A DNA stretch of 64,000 bases, from the NCBI GenBank assembly GCA_033557465.1, contig CM066034.1:413022159-413086158 (forward strand). Reading direction: 5' to 3'. This document shows positions 1 to 10,221 of this stretch, piece after piece. The translations under genes were made by a program, and so were the position numbers. Under the pieces are notes generated by a model. It did not search any database. It had not been told where the DNA came from and was given only the letters and a program-made list of their open reading frames with translations. Positions within the stretch are counted from its first letter, which is position 1, and every line of letters begins with the position of its first letter. Origin of the DNA: Ichthyophis bannanicus. Lineage: Eukaryota; Chordata; Amphibia; Gymnophiona; Ichthyophiidae.

Positions 1-88
1 GGGGGAGAGGGGAAGGAGAGAAGAGGAACGAGCTGCACTGGGGGGAGGGGAAGGAGAGAAGAGGAACAAGCTGCATGGGGTGGAGGGG
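1..88. repeat. G/A-rich minisatellite, left part
   Basis: About two units built around the words AAGGAGAGAAGAGGAACGAG and CTGCA followed by a G run. The same unit resumes at 4037 beyond the CR1 insertion, so this is the left part of one array split by the LINE. The array runs off the window start, so its left end is unknown. Confidence 0.85.
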
Positions 89-253
89 AACATAAGATAT
101 GCCATACTGGGTCAGACTGAGGTCCATCAAGCCCAGTATCCTGTTTCCAGCAGTGGCCAATCTAGATCATACGTACCTAGCAGTATCCCCAAAAGACACA
201 GGTTCCACAATGCTTGTACTGCGTCAAGCATTGATTAGCCTGGGTCCCTTTTT

Positions 254-3200
254 AATAATGGTTTATGGACCTTTCCTCCAGGAACTTGTCCAAACCTTTT
301 TTAAACCCAGCTACACTAACAGCTCTTACTACATCCTCCGGTAACAAATTCCAGAGTTTGATTACACGTTGAGTGAAAAAATATTTTCTCTTATTTGTCT
401 TAAATAGTTTACCCTGTAGCTTCATTACATGTCCCCTAGTCTTTCTATATTCTGATAGCGTAAACAATCGATCTACGTTTACCCGTTCCACTCCATTCAT
501 TAATTTATAAACCTCTATCATATCTTCCCTCAGCCGTCTCTTTTTCAGGTTGAAGAGCCCTAACCTTTGTAGTCTCTCTTCATAGGAGTAGCCTTCCATC
601 CCCTTTACCATTTTGGTGGCTCTTCTCTGTACTTTTTCTAATAACGCTATATCCTTTTTAAGATTCCATGACATATGCTGTTAATCTACTTGTATATAGT
701 TACCCTGTTAAAACCTGTGCATATCCCCATGTTTCATTGTAAGTTCAATGCAGTTCAGACCTCCTGCACTGCACAGTTAATTTGTTTGTATACAGTTACC
801 CTGTTAAAACCATGTTTTATTGTAAGTCCAGTGCAGGACCCCTGCACTGTTCAGTTTTGTTAGATGTAAACCGCACTGATCCCAAAGAGCGCGGTATATA
901 AGAAAGATAAATAAATAAGATACGGCGACCAGAATTGCACACAATATTCAAGGTGAGGTCGTACCATGGAACGATACAGAGGCATTATAATATCCTTTGT
1001 TTTGTTCTCCATTTCTTTCCTTATGATACCTAGCATTCTATTTGCTTTCTTGGCCGCCGCTGCACACTGGGCGGAGGGTTTTAACATGTTATCCACAATG
1101 ACTCCTAAGTCCTTTTCCTGGGTGGTGGTTTCTAATGTGGAGCCTTGCATCGTGTAACCATAATGTGGGTTGTTCTTTCCTAGGTGCATAACTTTGCACT
1201 TGTCCACATTAAATTTCATCTGCCATTTGGATGCCCAGTCTTCCAGTTTATCCAGATCCTCCTGCAGTTTTCCACAGTCCTCTTGGGTTTTAACAACTTT
1301 AAACAGTTTTGTATCGTCTGCAAATTTGATAACCTCACTAGTTATTCCCTTTTCTAGGTCATTAATGAATATGTCAAAAAGTAGCGGACCCAGTACAGAT
1401 CCCTGGGGTACTCCACTATTCATATTTTTCCATTGGGAATATTGGCCATTTAGCCCTACCCTCTGCTTTCTATCTTTTAACCAGTTCCCAAGCCACAATA
1501 GTACACTGCCTCCTATCCCATGACTTTTTAGTTTTGCCAAAAGTCTCTGATGAGGGACCTTGTCAAAGGCTTTCTGAAAGTTGAGATACACTATATCAAC
1601 CGACTCACCTTTGTCTACCTGTTTATTCACACCTTTAAAAAAACATATCAGATTAGTAAGACAAGATCTTCCTTGTCTAAAGCCATGTTAGCTGTCTCCC
1701 ATTAGGCCATGACTATCTACATGCTCTGTAATTTTGTTCTTTATGATGGTTTCTACCATTTTCCCCGGTACTGATGTCAGGCTCACCGGTCTGTAATTTC
1801 CCGGGTCACCCCTGGAACCCTTTTTAAAAATTGGCGTTACATTGGCGACCCTCCAATCTTCAGGTATTACAGATGATTTTAATGAAAATTCAGAGATTAC
1901 CAATAGCAGGTCTACAATCTCATATTTCAGTTCTTTCAACACTCTTGGATGTATACCATCCGGTCCAGGTGATTTGCTACTATTCAGTTTATCAAATAGT
2001 TGTAATACATCTTCCCGGTGTAGTAATATTTCTCTCAATTCCTCTTCAGTATCACCTTTAAATACCACTTCAGTCTTGGGTAACATCCGTACATCTTCCT
2101 CAGTAAAGACCGAAGCAAAGAATTCATTCAGTCTCTCCGCTATAGCCTTGTCTCCTCTTACTGCCCCTTTTACCCCTCTATCATCTAACGGTCCAATTGA
2201 CTCTCTCACAGGCCTTTTGCTGCGAATGTAATTGAAAAAGTCTTTATTTCGTGTTTCTGCTTCCGTAGCAAGTTCCTTCTCAAATTCTCGCTTTGCCTGC
2301 CTTATCAATGCTTTGCATTTAACTTGCCAGTGCTTGTGCCGTTTCCAGTTTTCGTCGTTTGGCTCTTTTTTCCATTAACTGAAAGATGCTTTTTTTGGCA
2401 GCAACGGCCTCTCTGACCTCACCTTTAAACCATGCTGGCAGTTTTTTGGACTTTCTTCCACTTTTCCTAATGCGTGGAATACAGCTGGTCTGGGCTTCGA
2501 GGATAGTATTTTTAAATAACACCCAAGCTTGATGTAAGTCTTTAACCTTTGCAACCGCTCCTTTTAGTTTTTTCTTAACTATATTCCTCATTTTATCATA
2601 GTCTCCCTTTCGAAAGTTAAAAGGTAGTACTGTGGATTTCTTTACTATCCCTCCTCCACTAATTAAATCAAACACGATCATGCTATGATCACTATTGCCA
2701 AGTGGTCCCAACACCCTTATTTCTTGCACCAGATCTGGTGTTCCACTAAGGACTAGGTCCAGTATGGCTACCCCTCTGGTAGGTTCATGAACCAGCTGCT
2801 CCAAGAAGCAGTCATTTATTTCATCTAGAAACTTTATCTACCTAGCATGTCCTGCCGTGACACTGACCCAGTCAATACCGGGGTAATTGAAATCACCCAT
2901 TATTACTATTCTGCTGTGACTTTTGTTAGCTTCCTTGATTTCTTTGAGCATTTCATCATCCATTTGTTCATTCTGGCCAGGCGGTCGATAGTACACCCCC
3001 ACTGCCATCACCTTCCCCTTCATACATGGAATTTCAATCCATAGAGATTCTACAGCAAATTTTGTTTCCTGCAAAACTTTAATCCTTTCTGACTCAATGC
3101 CCTCTCTAACATAGAGCGCAACCCCTCCACCAATTTGATCAGTTCTATCATTACAATATAGTTTGTATCCAGGTATCACAGTGTCCCACTGGTTATCCCT

Positions 3201-3479
3201 CATCCACCATGTCTCTGAGATTGCAATCATATCTAACCTCTCATTTAGTGCTATATATTCTAACTCTCCCATCTTATTGTTTAGACTTCTAGCATTTGCA
3301 TACAAGCATTTTAGAGACTGTATTTTATTAATATTAATCTGGCTATTGGTAGGTGTGGATAATTTGGAATCCTTACGCTCTGTCTGCACCGTACTCAAGG
3401 GCATTTGGGCTACTATACTCTTTTTTGGAACCTCACTGCTTTTGGTAGTATCCTTCAAGGATACCTTCTTCCGAACCAT
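254..3479 (-). pseudogene. CR1 ORF2 (endonuclease and reverse transcriptase), broken
   Basis: ORF2 of the antisense CR1. Reading from the 5' side, the APE endonuclease lies at about 3479-2840 (NARSLNN, ETWW, GGGVALYV, YRPPGQ, GDFNYPGIDW). A linker and the GNSDHSMI motif follow at 2804-2600. The RT core covers 2308-860, with [49 protein letters not shown] and KFADDTKLF. The C-terminal conserved block is at 674-254. Motif A has Asn where Asp is expected (YLNF versus YLDF), so the catalytic site is damaged as well as the frame. Breaks fall near 2835, 2310 and 1685, and an insertion sits at 664-915. Confidence 0.9.
664..915 (+). mobile_element. Short L2-type tail element nested in CR1
   Basis: A 252-bp insertion that ends in the hallmark 'gtaaaccgcactgatc' and 'gcggtatataag', then AATAAATAA. 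An internal segment beginning TATACAGTTACCCTGTTAAAA occurs twice. The host CR1 resumes exactly afterwards. TAAGAT flanks both sides and looks like a 6-bp target duplication. The 3' end matches the L2 elements elsewhere in this window, so it is either a very 5'-truncated L2 or a SINE using the L2 tail. Confidence 0.75.
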
Positions 3480-3514
3480 CCGCTCTTGGGCGACTGTCGG
3501 CTTTCCCCTATTTT

Positions 3515-4034
3515 CTAGTTTAAAAGTTTCTCTATCTCCTTTTTAAAGGTTAATGCCAGCAGTCTGGTTCCATCCTGATTAAGGTGAACCCCATCCCTTC
3601 GGAAGAGCCCCTCCTTTCCCCAGAATGTTCCCCAGTTCCTAACAAATCCAAAACCCTCATCCTTGCACCATCGTCTCATCCACGCATTGAGACTCCGAAG
3701 CTCTGCCTGCCTTTTGGGTCCTGCACGTGGAACAGGAAGCATTTCGGAGAATGCTATCCTGGAAGTTCTGGATTTCAACTTCCTACTTAAAAGCTTAAAT
3801 TTAGCCTCCAGAACATCCCTATCACATTTTCCTATGTCATTGGTACCGACATGTACCATGACAGAAGACTCCTCCCCAGCACTATCTATGATCCTATCTA
3901 GGCTGTGTGTGAGGTCCGCTACCTTCTCACCAGGCAGGCATGTTACCAGGCGATCCTCACGTCCACCAGCCACCCAGCTATCTACATGCCTAATAATTGA
4001 ATCACCAACTATAACAGCTGTCTGGACCCTCCCC
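3515..4034 (-). pseudogene. CR1 ORF1 esterase domain, N-terminus missing
   Basis: This encodes the SGNH/esterase-like domain of CR1 ORF1: GDSIIRHVD, then GTNDIG, and DGVHLNQDG near the end, followed by a stop at 3515. The zinc-finger and coiled-coil part seen in the longer copy at 9301 is absent because the LINE was 5'-truncated. The domain itself is uninterrupted, unlike the copy at 9301-10221. The apparent extension of the frame beyond 4034 is minisatellite and not LINE. Confidence 0.85.
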
Positions 4035-4800
4035 TGACAGAGGAAGGAGAGAAGAGGAACGAGCTGCACGGGGGGGGGGGGGGGAAGGAGAGAAGACAAA
4101 TGAGCTGCACGGGGGGGGGGGGAAGGAGAGAAGAGGAACAAGCTTCATGGGGGGGGCGGGAAGAGAGGGAGCTGATGGGGGCTGGAAGAAAGCTAACACA
4201 GGGGGAAAAGAGGGTTGGAAGGGAGCTGACAGGGGAGGAAAGAGATGGCTGAAAGGGAGCTGAGAGAGGAAGGAGATTGTGGAAGGGAATTGAGAGAGGG
4301 GAAAGAGATGGCTGAAAGGGAACTGAGAGAAGGGAAGGAAATGGCTGAAGGGAACTGAGAGAGGGGAAAGAGATGGCTGAAAGGGAGCTGAGAGAGGGGA
4401 AGGAGATGGCTGAAGGGAACTGAGAGAGGGGAAGGAGATGGCTGAAAGGGAACTGAGAGAGGGGAAAAAGATGGCTGAAGGGAACTGAGAGAGGGGAAGG
4501 AGATGGCTGGAAGGGAACAGAGAGAGGGTGTAGAGATGGCTGGAAGGGAACTGACATGGGAAGTTGGGGGCTGGAAGGGAATTGACATGGGGGAAAGAGG
4601 GGGATGGAAGGGAACTAAGAGAGGGAAAGGAGATGGCTGGAAGGGAACTGATGTGGGGGGAAATAGAGGGATAGAAGGGAGCTGACACCTGGGGGTGGGA
4701 CTGGAGGGAACTGACGTTTGGGGATGGGACTGGTAGGTGGCTGGGTAATAGGGAAGAGGCTGGCAAGGAGGGGGTACTGAGACTGGAAGGGAGATGACAC
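4035..4800. repeat. Purine-rich minisatellite array
   Basis: First come three units with 'gaggaacgagctgca' followed by long G runs, continuing the array at 1-88. Then many units of about 33-36 bp follow, of the form 'gatggctgaaagggaactgagagagggga'. Almost all G and A lie on the plus strand, giving strong strand asymmetry. Long open frames on the minus strand are proline/serine low-complexity artefacts of the repeat. Confidence 0.92.
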
Positions 4801-5260
4801 GTGGGGAGGGTCATTGGGACTGGAAATAGGCTGAAGGAAGGAAGTGAAGAAAACAAAAGAAAAGACAAGAAATGGCAGAGTGCTAAGAGAAGACAGGAAA
4901 GCAGAAGCCTCAGATCAGGGCAAGCATAACCAGAGAATAAAATGCTCAGACAATAAAGGTAGAAAAAATAATTATTTTTAATTTAATGATTGGACTTTGT
5001 GCTATTTTTATAGTTTACACAGTATGGAATACTGCATCTCTTATCTGGTGTTGCACTGCATGCAGAGTCTGGCTTCTTGGGGTTTAATTTTCCTCTAAAT
5101 ATTTTATTTTTACTTTAGGCTGTGATCACTTATTCTGTACTTAGCAAGAATCTGTGTGCCTAGTGTGTGACAAAGGCTTTGTGTTCTGTTAACATGAAAT
5201 CTGTACGCAGGGATCTGTACTGTAGCAATTTGCCTTGTTTAGCTTTTCACATAGTTGTTA
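4801..5260. repeat. Core module shared by minisatellite elements
   Basis: The stretch 4818-4916 closely matches the reverse complement of 59018-59150 ('gggactggaaataggctga' and 'gagaagacaggaaagcagaa' are shared exactly). The following 'cagacaataaaggtagaaaa' block at about 4943 also occurs near 58970 (reverse) and, more diverged, near 13990. Beyond about 5000 the similarity stops and the sequence is AT-rich with nothing recognisable. Confidence 0.75.
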
Positions 5261-5496
5261 GATGTTCTAGGGCCTGCTGCAGTATTTATAGTGCTGCTTT
5301 TTTTGTATGAGTTTTGGAGGTTTATGCTGGTAATGGTATGGTAGATTTGGCCTTGTAGATCTTTGGTGACGTTTGTAGGGTTTTATATTAGTTTCCAGTA
5401 TTCCTGGTACTGGAGAATATTTGCTAGTAAGATGACCAGAATCAGATTTTTTTTTCAAGATATTGAGTTCTGTGGGTGAATGTTCTAGTTCTGCTT
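5261..5496. other. No recognised feature
   Basis: AT-rich unique-looking sequence between the core module and the next element. It has no gene-like ORF and no obvious repeat signature. Confidence 0.6.
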
Positions 5497-5797
5497 AGGG
5501 TTGCCAACCGGCCGGTTTTCAGCCGGCCTGGCCAGTTTTTCCATGGCCAGGCCGGCTGCCGGCACAGATGTAAAACCGGCCCTTGAAAAGCCGTTTTTTT
5601 GCTCTGGCCGCAAGATAGGGAGTGGGCAGAGGAAAAAAACAGCTTTTCTCCCGACTCCCGAAGTCCGCGGGGGAGGGAGCCAGGGAAGCCCGCGCGAGGT
5701 CCCGGCTCCCTCTGTACAACCGCCAGCGTGAAGATCCTTTTCCCTCACGCTGGCGGCTCTTTGTGTGAAGCTGCAAATGCTGGGAAAGGTTAAAATA
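5497..5797 (+). mobile_element. hAT-like fragment with half of the hairpin module
   Basis: Starts with AGGGTTGCCAACCGGCCGG, a terminal-repeat-like sequence, then GC-rich 'ccggcctggcc' palindromes. Positions 5706-5797 (ccgccagcgtgaa to gctgggaaaggttaaa) closely match the left arm of the large hairpin in the element at 12557-14217. The matching right arm is absent, because the next element begins immediately. I infer a truncated member of the same composite class. Confidence 0.55.
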
Positions 5798-5800
5798 GTC

Positions 5801-6054
5801 ATCTATTATGATGACTTTGCTAAAACAAAACAGAAACATATGACCATTTGAGCTTGCTATGTCAACAGGAAAGGACTTATAAACAAATAAATACATCCAT
5901 ACTAAATCGATCATACACTCTTTCCTGTGTTGAAATTAGGAGCTGAAGTGAGGAGGGATTAAATTGCCATATCACTACATCAACTTCTCAAGGCTACAAT
6001 CTTCCTCATGGTCATATGTTTCTGTTTTGTTTTAGTAAAGTCATCATAATAGAA
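5801..6054. mobile_element. Inverted-repeat MITE, about 254 bp
   Basis: Arms of 47 bp at 5801-5847 and 6008-6054 are inverted copies with about two mismatches; both contain 'gctaaaacaaaacagaaac' or its complement. The 160-bp spacer is AT-rich and non-coding. The superfamily is not assigned, and no clear target duplication was seen. Confidence 0.75.
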
Positions 6055-6159
6055 ATATCTACTAATTAAGGTACAGTATTAGAACACCCTTTCAAGAATC
6101 GTTTGTTTTATTTTATTGATTATCTATGATAAATTATTTTTTATCCATGTATGTCACAC

Positions 6160-6480
6160 TAGTTATATGGTTTTATGTGAGTAAGGCCCGGTTTTATACA
6201 TGGTTTATATATGGTTTTTAATTATTTATTATTTTATGTTTATATTCATATTTATGTTTAAATATGTTGAGTTGTGATGTTGTTTATGTTTTTAATTATT
6301 TAATATTATGGATGCAGCACACCAGAAGCCCCTGACGAAGATCGATCGAAACACGGCTCGTGTCGGGCTGATGAACTAATGTATGTGCAATAGAATAATA
6401 AAGAATCCTTCCTGGTTTACCACGAGTTTTAGACTGGGTTCTGTTCTTTATGTGGTTTGGTGCTCCCTTGGTGGACCTCA
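6160..6480 (+). mobile_element. Penelope-like 3' end carrying a hammerhead motif
   Basis: An AT-rich leader (6160-6310) precedes a hammerhead ribozyme core at 6327-6369. About 30 bp later comes AATAAAG at 6395, then 'aatccttcctggtttacc'. The same layout (hammerhead, short spacer, AATAAAG) recurs at 19429 and in decayed form at 15100, so these are copies of one repeat family. Penelope-like retroelements are known to carry hammerheads in their terminal repeats. No PLE reverse transcriptase or GIY-YIG ORF is visible here, so family assignment is inference. Confidence 0.5.
6327..6369 (+). ncRNA. Hammerhead ribozyme-like motif 1
   Basis: Stem I is AGCCC (6327-6331) with GGGCT (6365-6369). The core CTGACGA is at 6332-6338 and fits CUGANGA. 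A very short stem II region is at 6339-6347, followed by GAAA at 6348-6351. Stem III is CAC (6352-6354) with GTG (6360-6362). The dinucleotide TC at 6363-6364 provides U16.1 and H17, so cleavage is predicted after 6364. All universally conserved core positions are present. The minimal stem II and short stem III resemble hammerheads of Penelope-like elements, which tend to act as dimers. Confidence 0.7.
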
Positions 6481-6502
6481 CCAATCAGAGGGGAAGCCAT
6501 AT

Positions 6503-7725
6503 TGGACCTTAGTCTTTAGTGGAACACCAGATCTGGTCCAAGAGATAAAGGTGTTAGGGCCACTTGGCAATAGTGATCATAGCATGATCGTGTTTGATTT
6601 AATTAGTGGAGGAGGGATGGTAAGGAAATCCACAGTATTAACTTTCAACTTTCGAAAGAGAGACTATGATAAAATGAGGAAAACAGTTAAGAAAAAACTA
6701 AAAGGAGCAGTTGGAAAGGTTAAAGACTTACATCAAGCTCGCGTGTTGTTGAAAAATACTATCTTGGAAGCCCAGACCAGCTGTATTCCACACTTTAAGA
6801 AAAGTGGAAGGAAGTCCAAAAACCTGCCAGCAAAGGTGAGGTCAGAGAGGCTGCTGTTGCCAAAAAGCATCTTTCAGGAAATGGAAAAAAGAGCCAAATG
6901 ACGAAAACTGGAAACAGCACAAGCACTGGCAAGTTAAAAGCAAGGCATTGATAAGGCAGGGAAAGGGAGAATTTGAGAAGAAGCTTGCTGTGGGAGCAAA
7001 AACATGTAATAAAGACTTTTTCAAGTACATTCATAGCAAAAAACCTGTGAGAGAGTCAGTTGGTCCATTAGATGATAGAGGGGTTAAAGGGGCAGTAAGA
7101 GGCGACAAGGCGATAGCGGAGAGACTGAATGAATTCCTTGCTTCGGTCTTTACTGAGGAAGATGTACGGATGTTACCCATGACTGAAGTGGTATTTAAAG
7201 GTGCGGAAGGATTGAAGGAAATATTGATTCATTGGGAAGATGTATTACAACTATTTGATAATCTTAAGAGTAGGAAATCACCTGGGCTGGGTGATATACA
7301 TCCAAGGGTGTTGAAAGAACTGAAATATGAGATTGCAGACCTGCTATTAGTAATCTGTGAACTATCATTAAAATCATCTGTAATACTTGAAGATCGGAAG
7401 ATGGCCAAAGTAACGCCAATTTTTAAAAAGGGTTCCAGGGGTGATCATGGAAACTACAGACAGGTGAGCCTGACGTCTGTACCAGGAAAAATGGTAGAAA
7501 CCATCATAAAGAACAAAATTGCTGAACCAGTAGATAGTCATGGCTTAATGGGAGACAGCCAACATGGCTTTAGACAAGGAAGATCTTGTTTTACTAATCT
7601 GTTATGTTTTTTTGAAGGTGTGAATAAACAGGTAGACAAAGGTGAGTCAGTTGATATAGTGTATTTGGACTTTCAGAAAGCCTTTGACAAGGTCCCTCAT
7701 CAGAGACCTTTGGCAAAACTAAAGA
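6503..7725 (+). mobile_element. CR1-B fragment, 5' and 3' truncated
   Basis: Begins within the endonuclease tail ('gtctttagtggaacaccaga') and runs through the first half of the RT. It stops abruptly at 7725 in the coding sequence after RPLAKLKS, where CR1-A sequence takes over. The CR1-B 3' half is not found downstream, so this looks like a chimeric junction and not a simple nested insertion. Confidence 0.85.
6503..7725 (+). pseudogene. CR1 ORF2 fragment
   Basis: Encodes GNSDHSMIVFDLI (endonuclease end), then RT motifs including NYRQVSLTSVPGKMVE (consensus NYRPVSL), QHGFRQGRSC and VYLDFQKAFDKVPHQRP with an intact motif A Asp. It is frameshifted near 6835, where the residues following LPA are lost relative to sister copies (LPAWFKGEVRE). 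It ends at 7725 before the FADD motif, so it has no complete RT. Confidence 0.85.
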
Positions 7726-8250
7726 GTGCAATTCTGGAGACCACACCTTCAAAAGGATATAAACAGGATGGAGTCAGTACAGAGGGTGGCTACTAAAATG
7801 GTTAGTGGTCTTCATTATAAAGCATATGAGGACAGACTTAATGATCTTAATATGTACACCTTAGAGGAAAGGCGGAATAGAGGTGACATGATTGAGACGT
7901 TTAAATACCTCCATGGCATAAATGCACAGGAGGAGAGCCTCTTTCGATTGAAAGCAAGTTCTGCTATGAGGAGACATGGGAGGAGGGTGAAAGGGGATAT
8001 ATTCAGGAGAAATATGCGGAAATATTTCTTTATGGAAAGAATGGTGGATCCATGGAATAGTCTCCCAGTGGATGTGGTAGAGATGAGGACGGTATCTGAA
8101 TTCAAAAAAGCATGGGACAAACACAGAGGATCTCTAAAGGAAAAAAGGGTACTCTTGTAGTTGTTGATATGGAAGGTCAGACTAGATATAGAAGGACAGA
8201 CTAGGCCATATGGTCTTTTTCTGTCGTCATTTTTCTCTGTTTCTATTTAT
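7726..8250 (+). mobile_element. CR1-A 3' end joined to CR1-B
   Basis: Encodes the C-terminal block of CR1-A ORF2 (MYTLEERRNRGDMIETFKYL, KYFFMERMVDPWNSLPVDVV). The 3' UTR follows: 'gactaggccatatggtc', then 'ctgtcgtcatttttctctg'. It starts at 'gcaattctggagaccacacc', homologous to an internal position of the CR1-A copy at 39262-42088. The ORF ends at about 8160. Confidence 0.85.
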
Positions 8251-8340
8251 TTTATATAATTCAGTGTTTTATGATTTTATTTTTTATAATTTGTGATCAT
8301 ATATGCTTGTTAATGTATTTTAATGCTTTTATGCAATGAG

Positions 8341-8967
8341 TTTGCTTTTCTCTGATCAGAGAAGAGCAGTGCTTTTACAGTGCTCTGCTAGAGAGTGGAT
8401 ATTTGCCTCCTGTGACACCTTGCTGTGAGTTCTAGCTGTTTATTTAATTATTTATTGTTTGTCTAACTGTTTATTTAATTATTTATTGTTTGTCTTAGTG
8501 GTGTGCTAGTTCAGCCTTCTCAGCTATAACTTACCTTGCCTCTCTCAACTAACTGGGCTTTGTGTGGTAGCCAGGTTAACTGTTCATTTTAAATTAAATC
8601 TCTCTCCCCAGAACCTGCTGTGTGTTAAACCTTTTTCCTGTCCTAGCCTGCCTGAGTGAATCCTCCCCCTCCCCCCCCTGCTGAGGTATTGTGTAGCCTT
8701 CTTCCTGTTTCCTCCACGTGTGCATAGTCTGTTTTAGTTTGCTTTTCTCTGATCAGAGAAGAGCAGTGCTTTTACAGTGCTCTGCTAGAGAGTGGATATT
8801 TGCCTCCTGTGACACCTTGCTGTGAGTTCTGGCTGTTTATTAAATTATTTATTGTTTGTCTAACTGTTTATTTAATTATTTATTGTTTGTCTTAGTGGTG
8901 TGCTAGTTCAGCCTTCTCAGCTGTAACTTACCTTGCCACTCTCAACTAACTGGGCTTTGTGTGGTAC
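8341..8967 (+). repeat. 397-bp tandem repeat in the CR1 5' UTR
   Basis: The segment starting TTTGCTTTTCTCTGATCAGA at 8341 restarts at 8738 with very few changes. The second copy is shortened by loss of about 100 bp after 'gctttgtgtggta'. Inside each copy, a 29-bp unit around TTAATTATTTATTGTTTGTC is also doubled. Repeated 5' UTR monomers are a common promoter layout in LINEs; promoter function here is inference. Confidence 0.85.
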
Positions 8968-9300
8968 CCCCCTCCCCCCTGCTGAGGGTTCAGGACAGGG
9001 TGCCTTGTAACTGCCCTCTTTAATAGGACTTATCTTCCTCCCTCTCTCCCCAGCACCCACCCACCCCTGGGGTAATTGTAGTTTTATAGGTACTTGCACA
9101 TCTTAGAGGAAAGGGGCTGCTCTCAGGTGCAGCTCTTTATCCAAATCAGTCATACACGGAGGACCTGAGATTAATTAATTAAGCTTCAGGTACACAAGGT
9201 GTATTAGGGGTATTAGATACACTTTTATTAGTATAAGCATCTACACCAATCCTTAATATATACAGAATTTAAAAGACCTAAACACAAGCTGTAAACTAAG

Positions 9301-10221
9301 ATGCAGATAGAAGTCCAGCAACGAGATGGGGGTTCTCCGGTCTTTTGCATTGAGTGTCACATGTATGATTTTCTCCCAGTTGGTGAGAGGTCTTACGTAT
9401 GCACTAAGTGCAAGGAACTCTTTGCTCTCAGGGAACGAGTCCGTTCTCTAGAGGCTAGAGTAGCAGACCTGGAAGACATAAGAAAGACAGAGAAGTACAT
9501 GGACGAGACCTACAGGGATATAATCCTGAAGTCCCACCTCCAGTCTGGCAGCATCCCTGTTGCCATGGAGGAGAGAGGTCACGTGACATGAAAGCATCAC
9601 TCTGGTGTGGCAGGAAGTGATCCTGTAACTAGGACCTGTCCTCCAGGTGATGTAAAACCCTCTCGCACCGAGGACGTTTCTCCAGGGCCATGTCCCCATG
9701 AGGGGAGGGTCAAGACAGCTGTTATAGTTGGTGATTCAATCATTAGGAATGTAGATAGCTGGGTGGCTGGTGGACGTGAGGATCGCCTGGTAACATGCCT
9801 GCCTGGTGCGAAGGTAGCAGACCTCACACACCGCCTAGATAGGATAATAGATAGTGCTGGGGAGGAGTCTGCTGTCTTGGTACATGTTGGTACCAATGAC
9901 ATAGGATAATGTGGTAGGGAAGTTCTGGAGGCTAAATTTAAGCTTTTAGGTAGGAAGTTGAAATCCAGAACTTCCAGGATAGCATTCTTCGAAATGCTTC
10001 CTGTTCCACGTGCAGGACCCAAAAGACAAGCAGAGCTCCGGAGTCTCAATGCGTGGATGAGACGATGGTGCAAGGATGAGGGTTTTGGATTTGTTAGGAA
10101 CTGGGGAACATTCTGGGGAAAGGGGGGGCTCTTCCGAAGGGATGGGCTTCACCTTAATCAGGATGGGACCAGACTGCTGGCATTAACCTTTAAAAAAGAG
10201 ATAGAGAAGCTTTTAAACTAG
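9301..10221 (+). pseudogene. CR1 ORF1 (zinc finger, coiled coil, esterase), two stops
   Basis: A 307-codon frame starting at ATG 9301 and ending at 10221. Residues 16-37 hold a CxxC/CxxC zinc-binding pair (C16, C19, C34, C37), and 42-60 form a heptad-like coiled coil. An SGNH esterase-like domain follows with GDS at 144-146, GTND at 197-200 and DGLH at 281-284. CR1 ORF1 proteins bind RNA, and some carry this esterase. In-frame TGA (9589) and TAA (9907) interrupt it. The copy at 3515 reads through the second position, so the TAA is a mutation of this copy. Confidence 0.88.

Larger units (their letters stand above)
89..4034 (-). mobile_element. CR1-B LINE, 5'-truncated, inserted in a minisatellite
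   Basis: Antisense CR1 LINE. Its 3' end lies at about 89-200, where the terminal sequence reads in reverse as the 'cataagatatgccatactgg' signature found at every CR1-B end in this window. The 5' limit falls inside ORF1, just before the esterase domain. Both flanks are units of the same minisatellite, so the insertion site is clear. ORF2 is broken into several reading frames, and a short L2-tail element is nested at 664-915. CR1 is an APE-type non-LTR retrotransposon; this copy is dead. Confidence 0.93.

Noticed and set aside
4035..4800. CRISPR-like array of repeats
   Set aside because: Units are contiguous tandem repeats without distinct spacers, in a vertebrate-type sequence.
4002..4868. 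Minus-strand frame of 288 codons, Ser/Pro/Leu-rich
   Set aside because: An artefact of the purine-rich minisatellite. Other frames are equally open.
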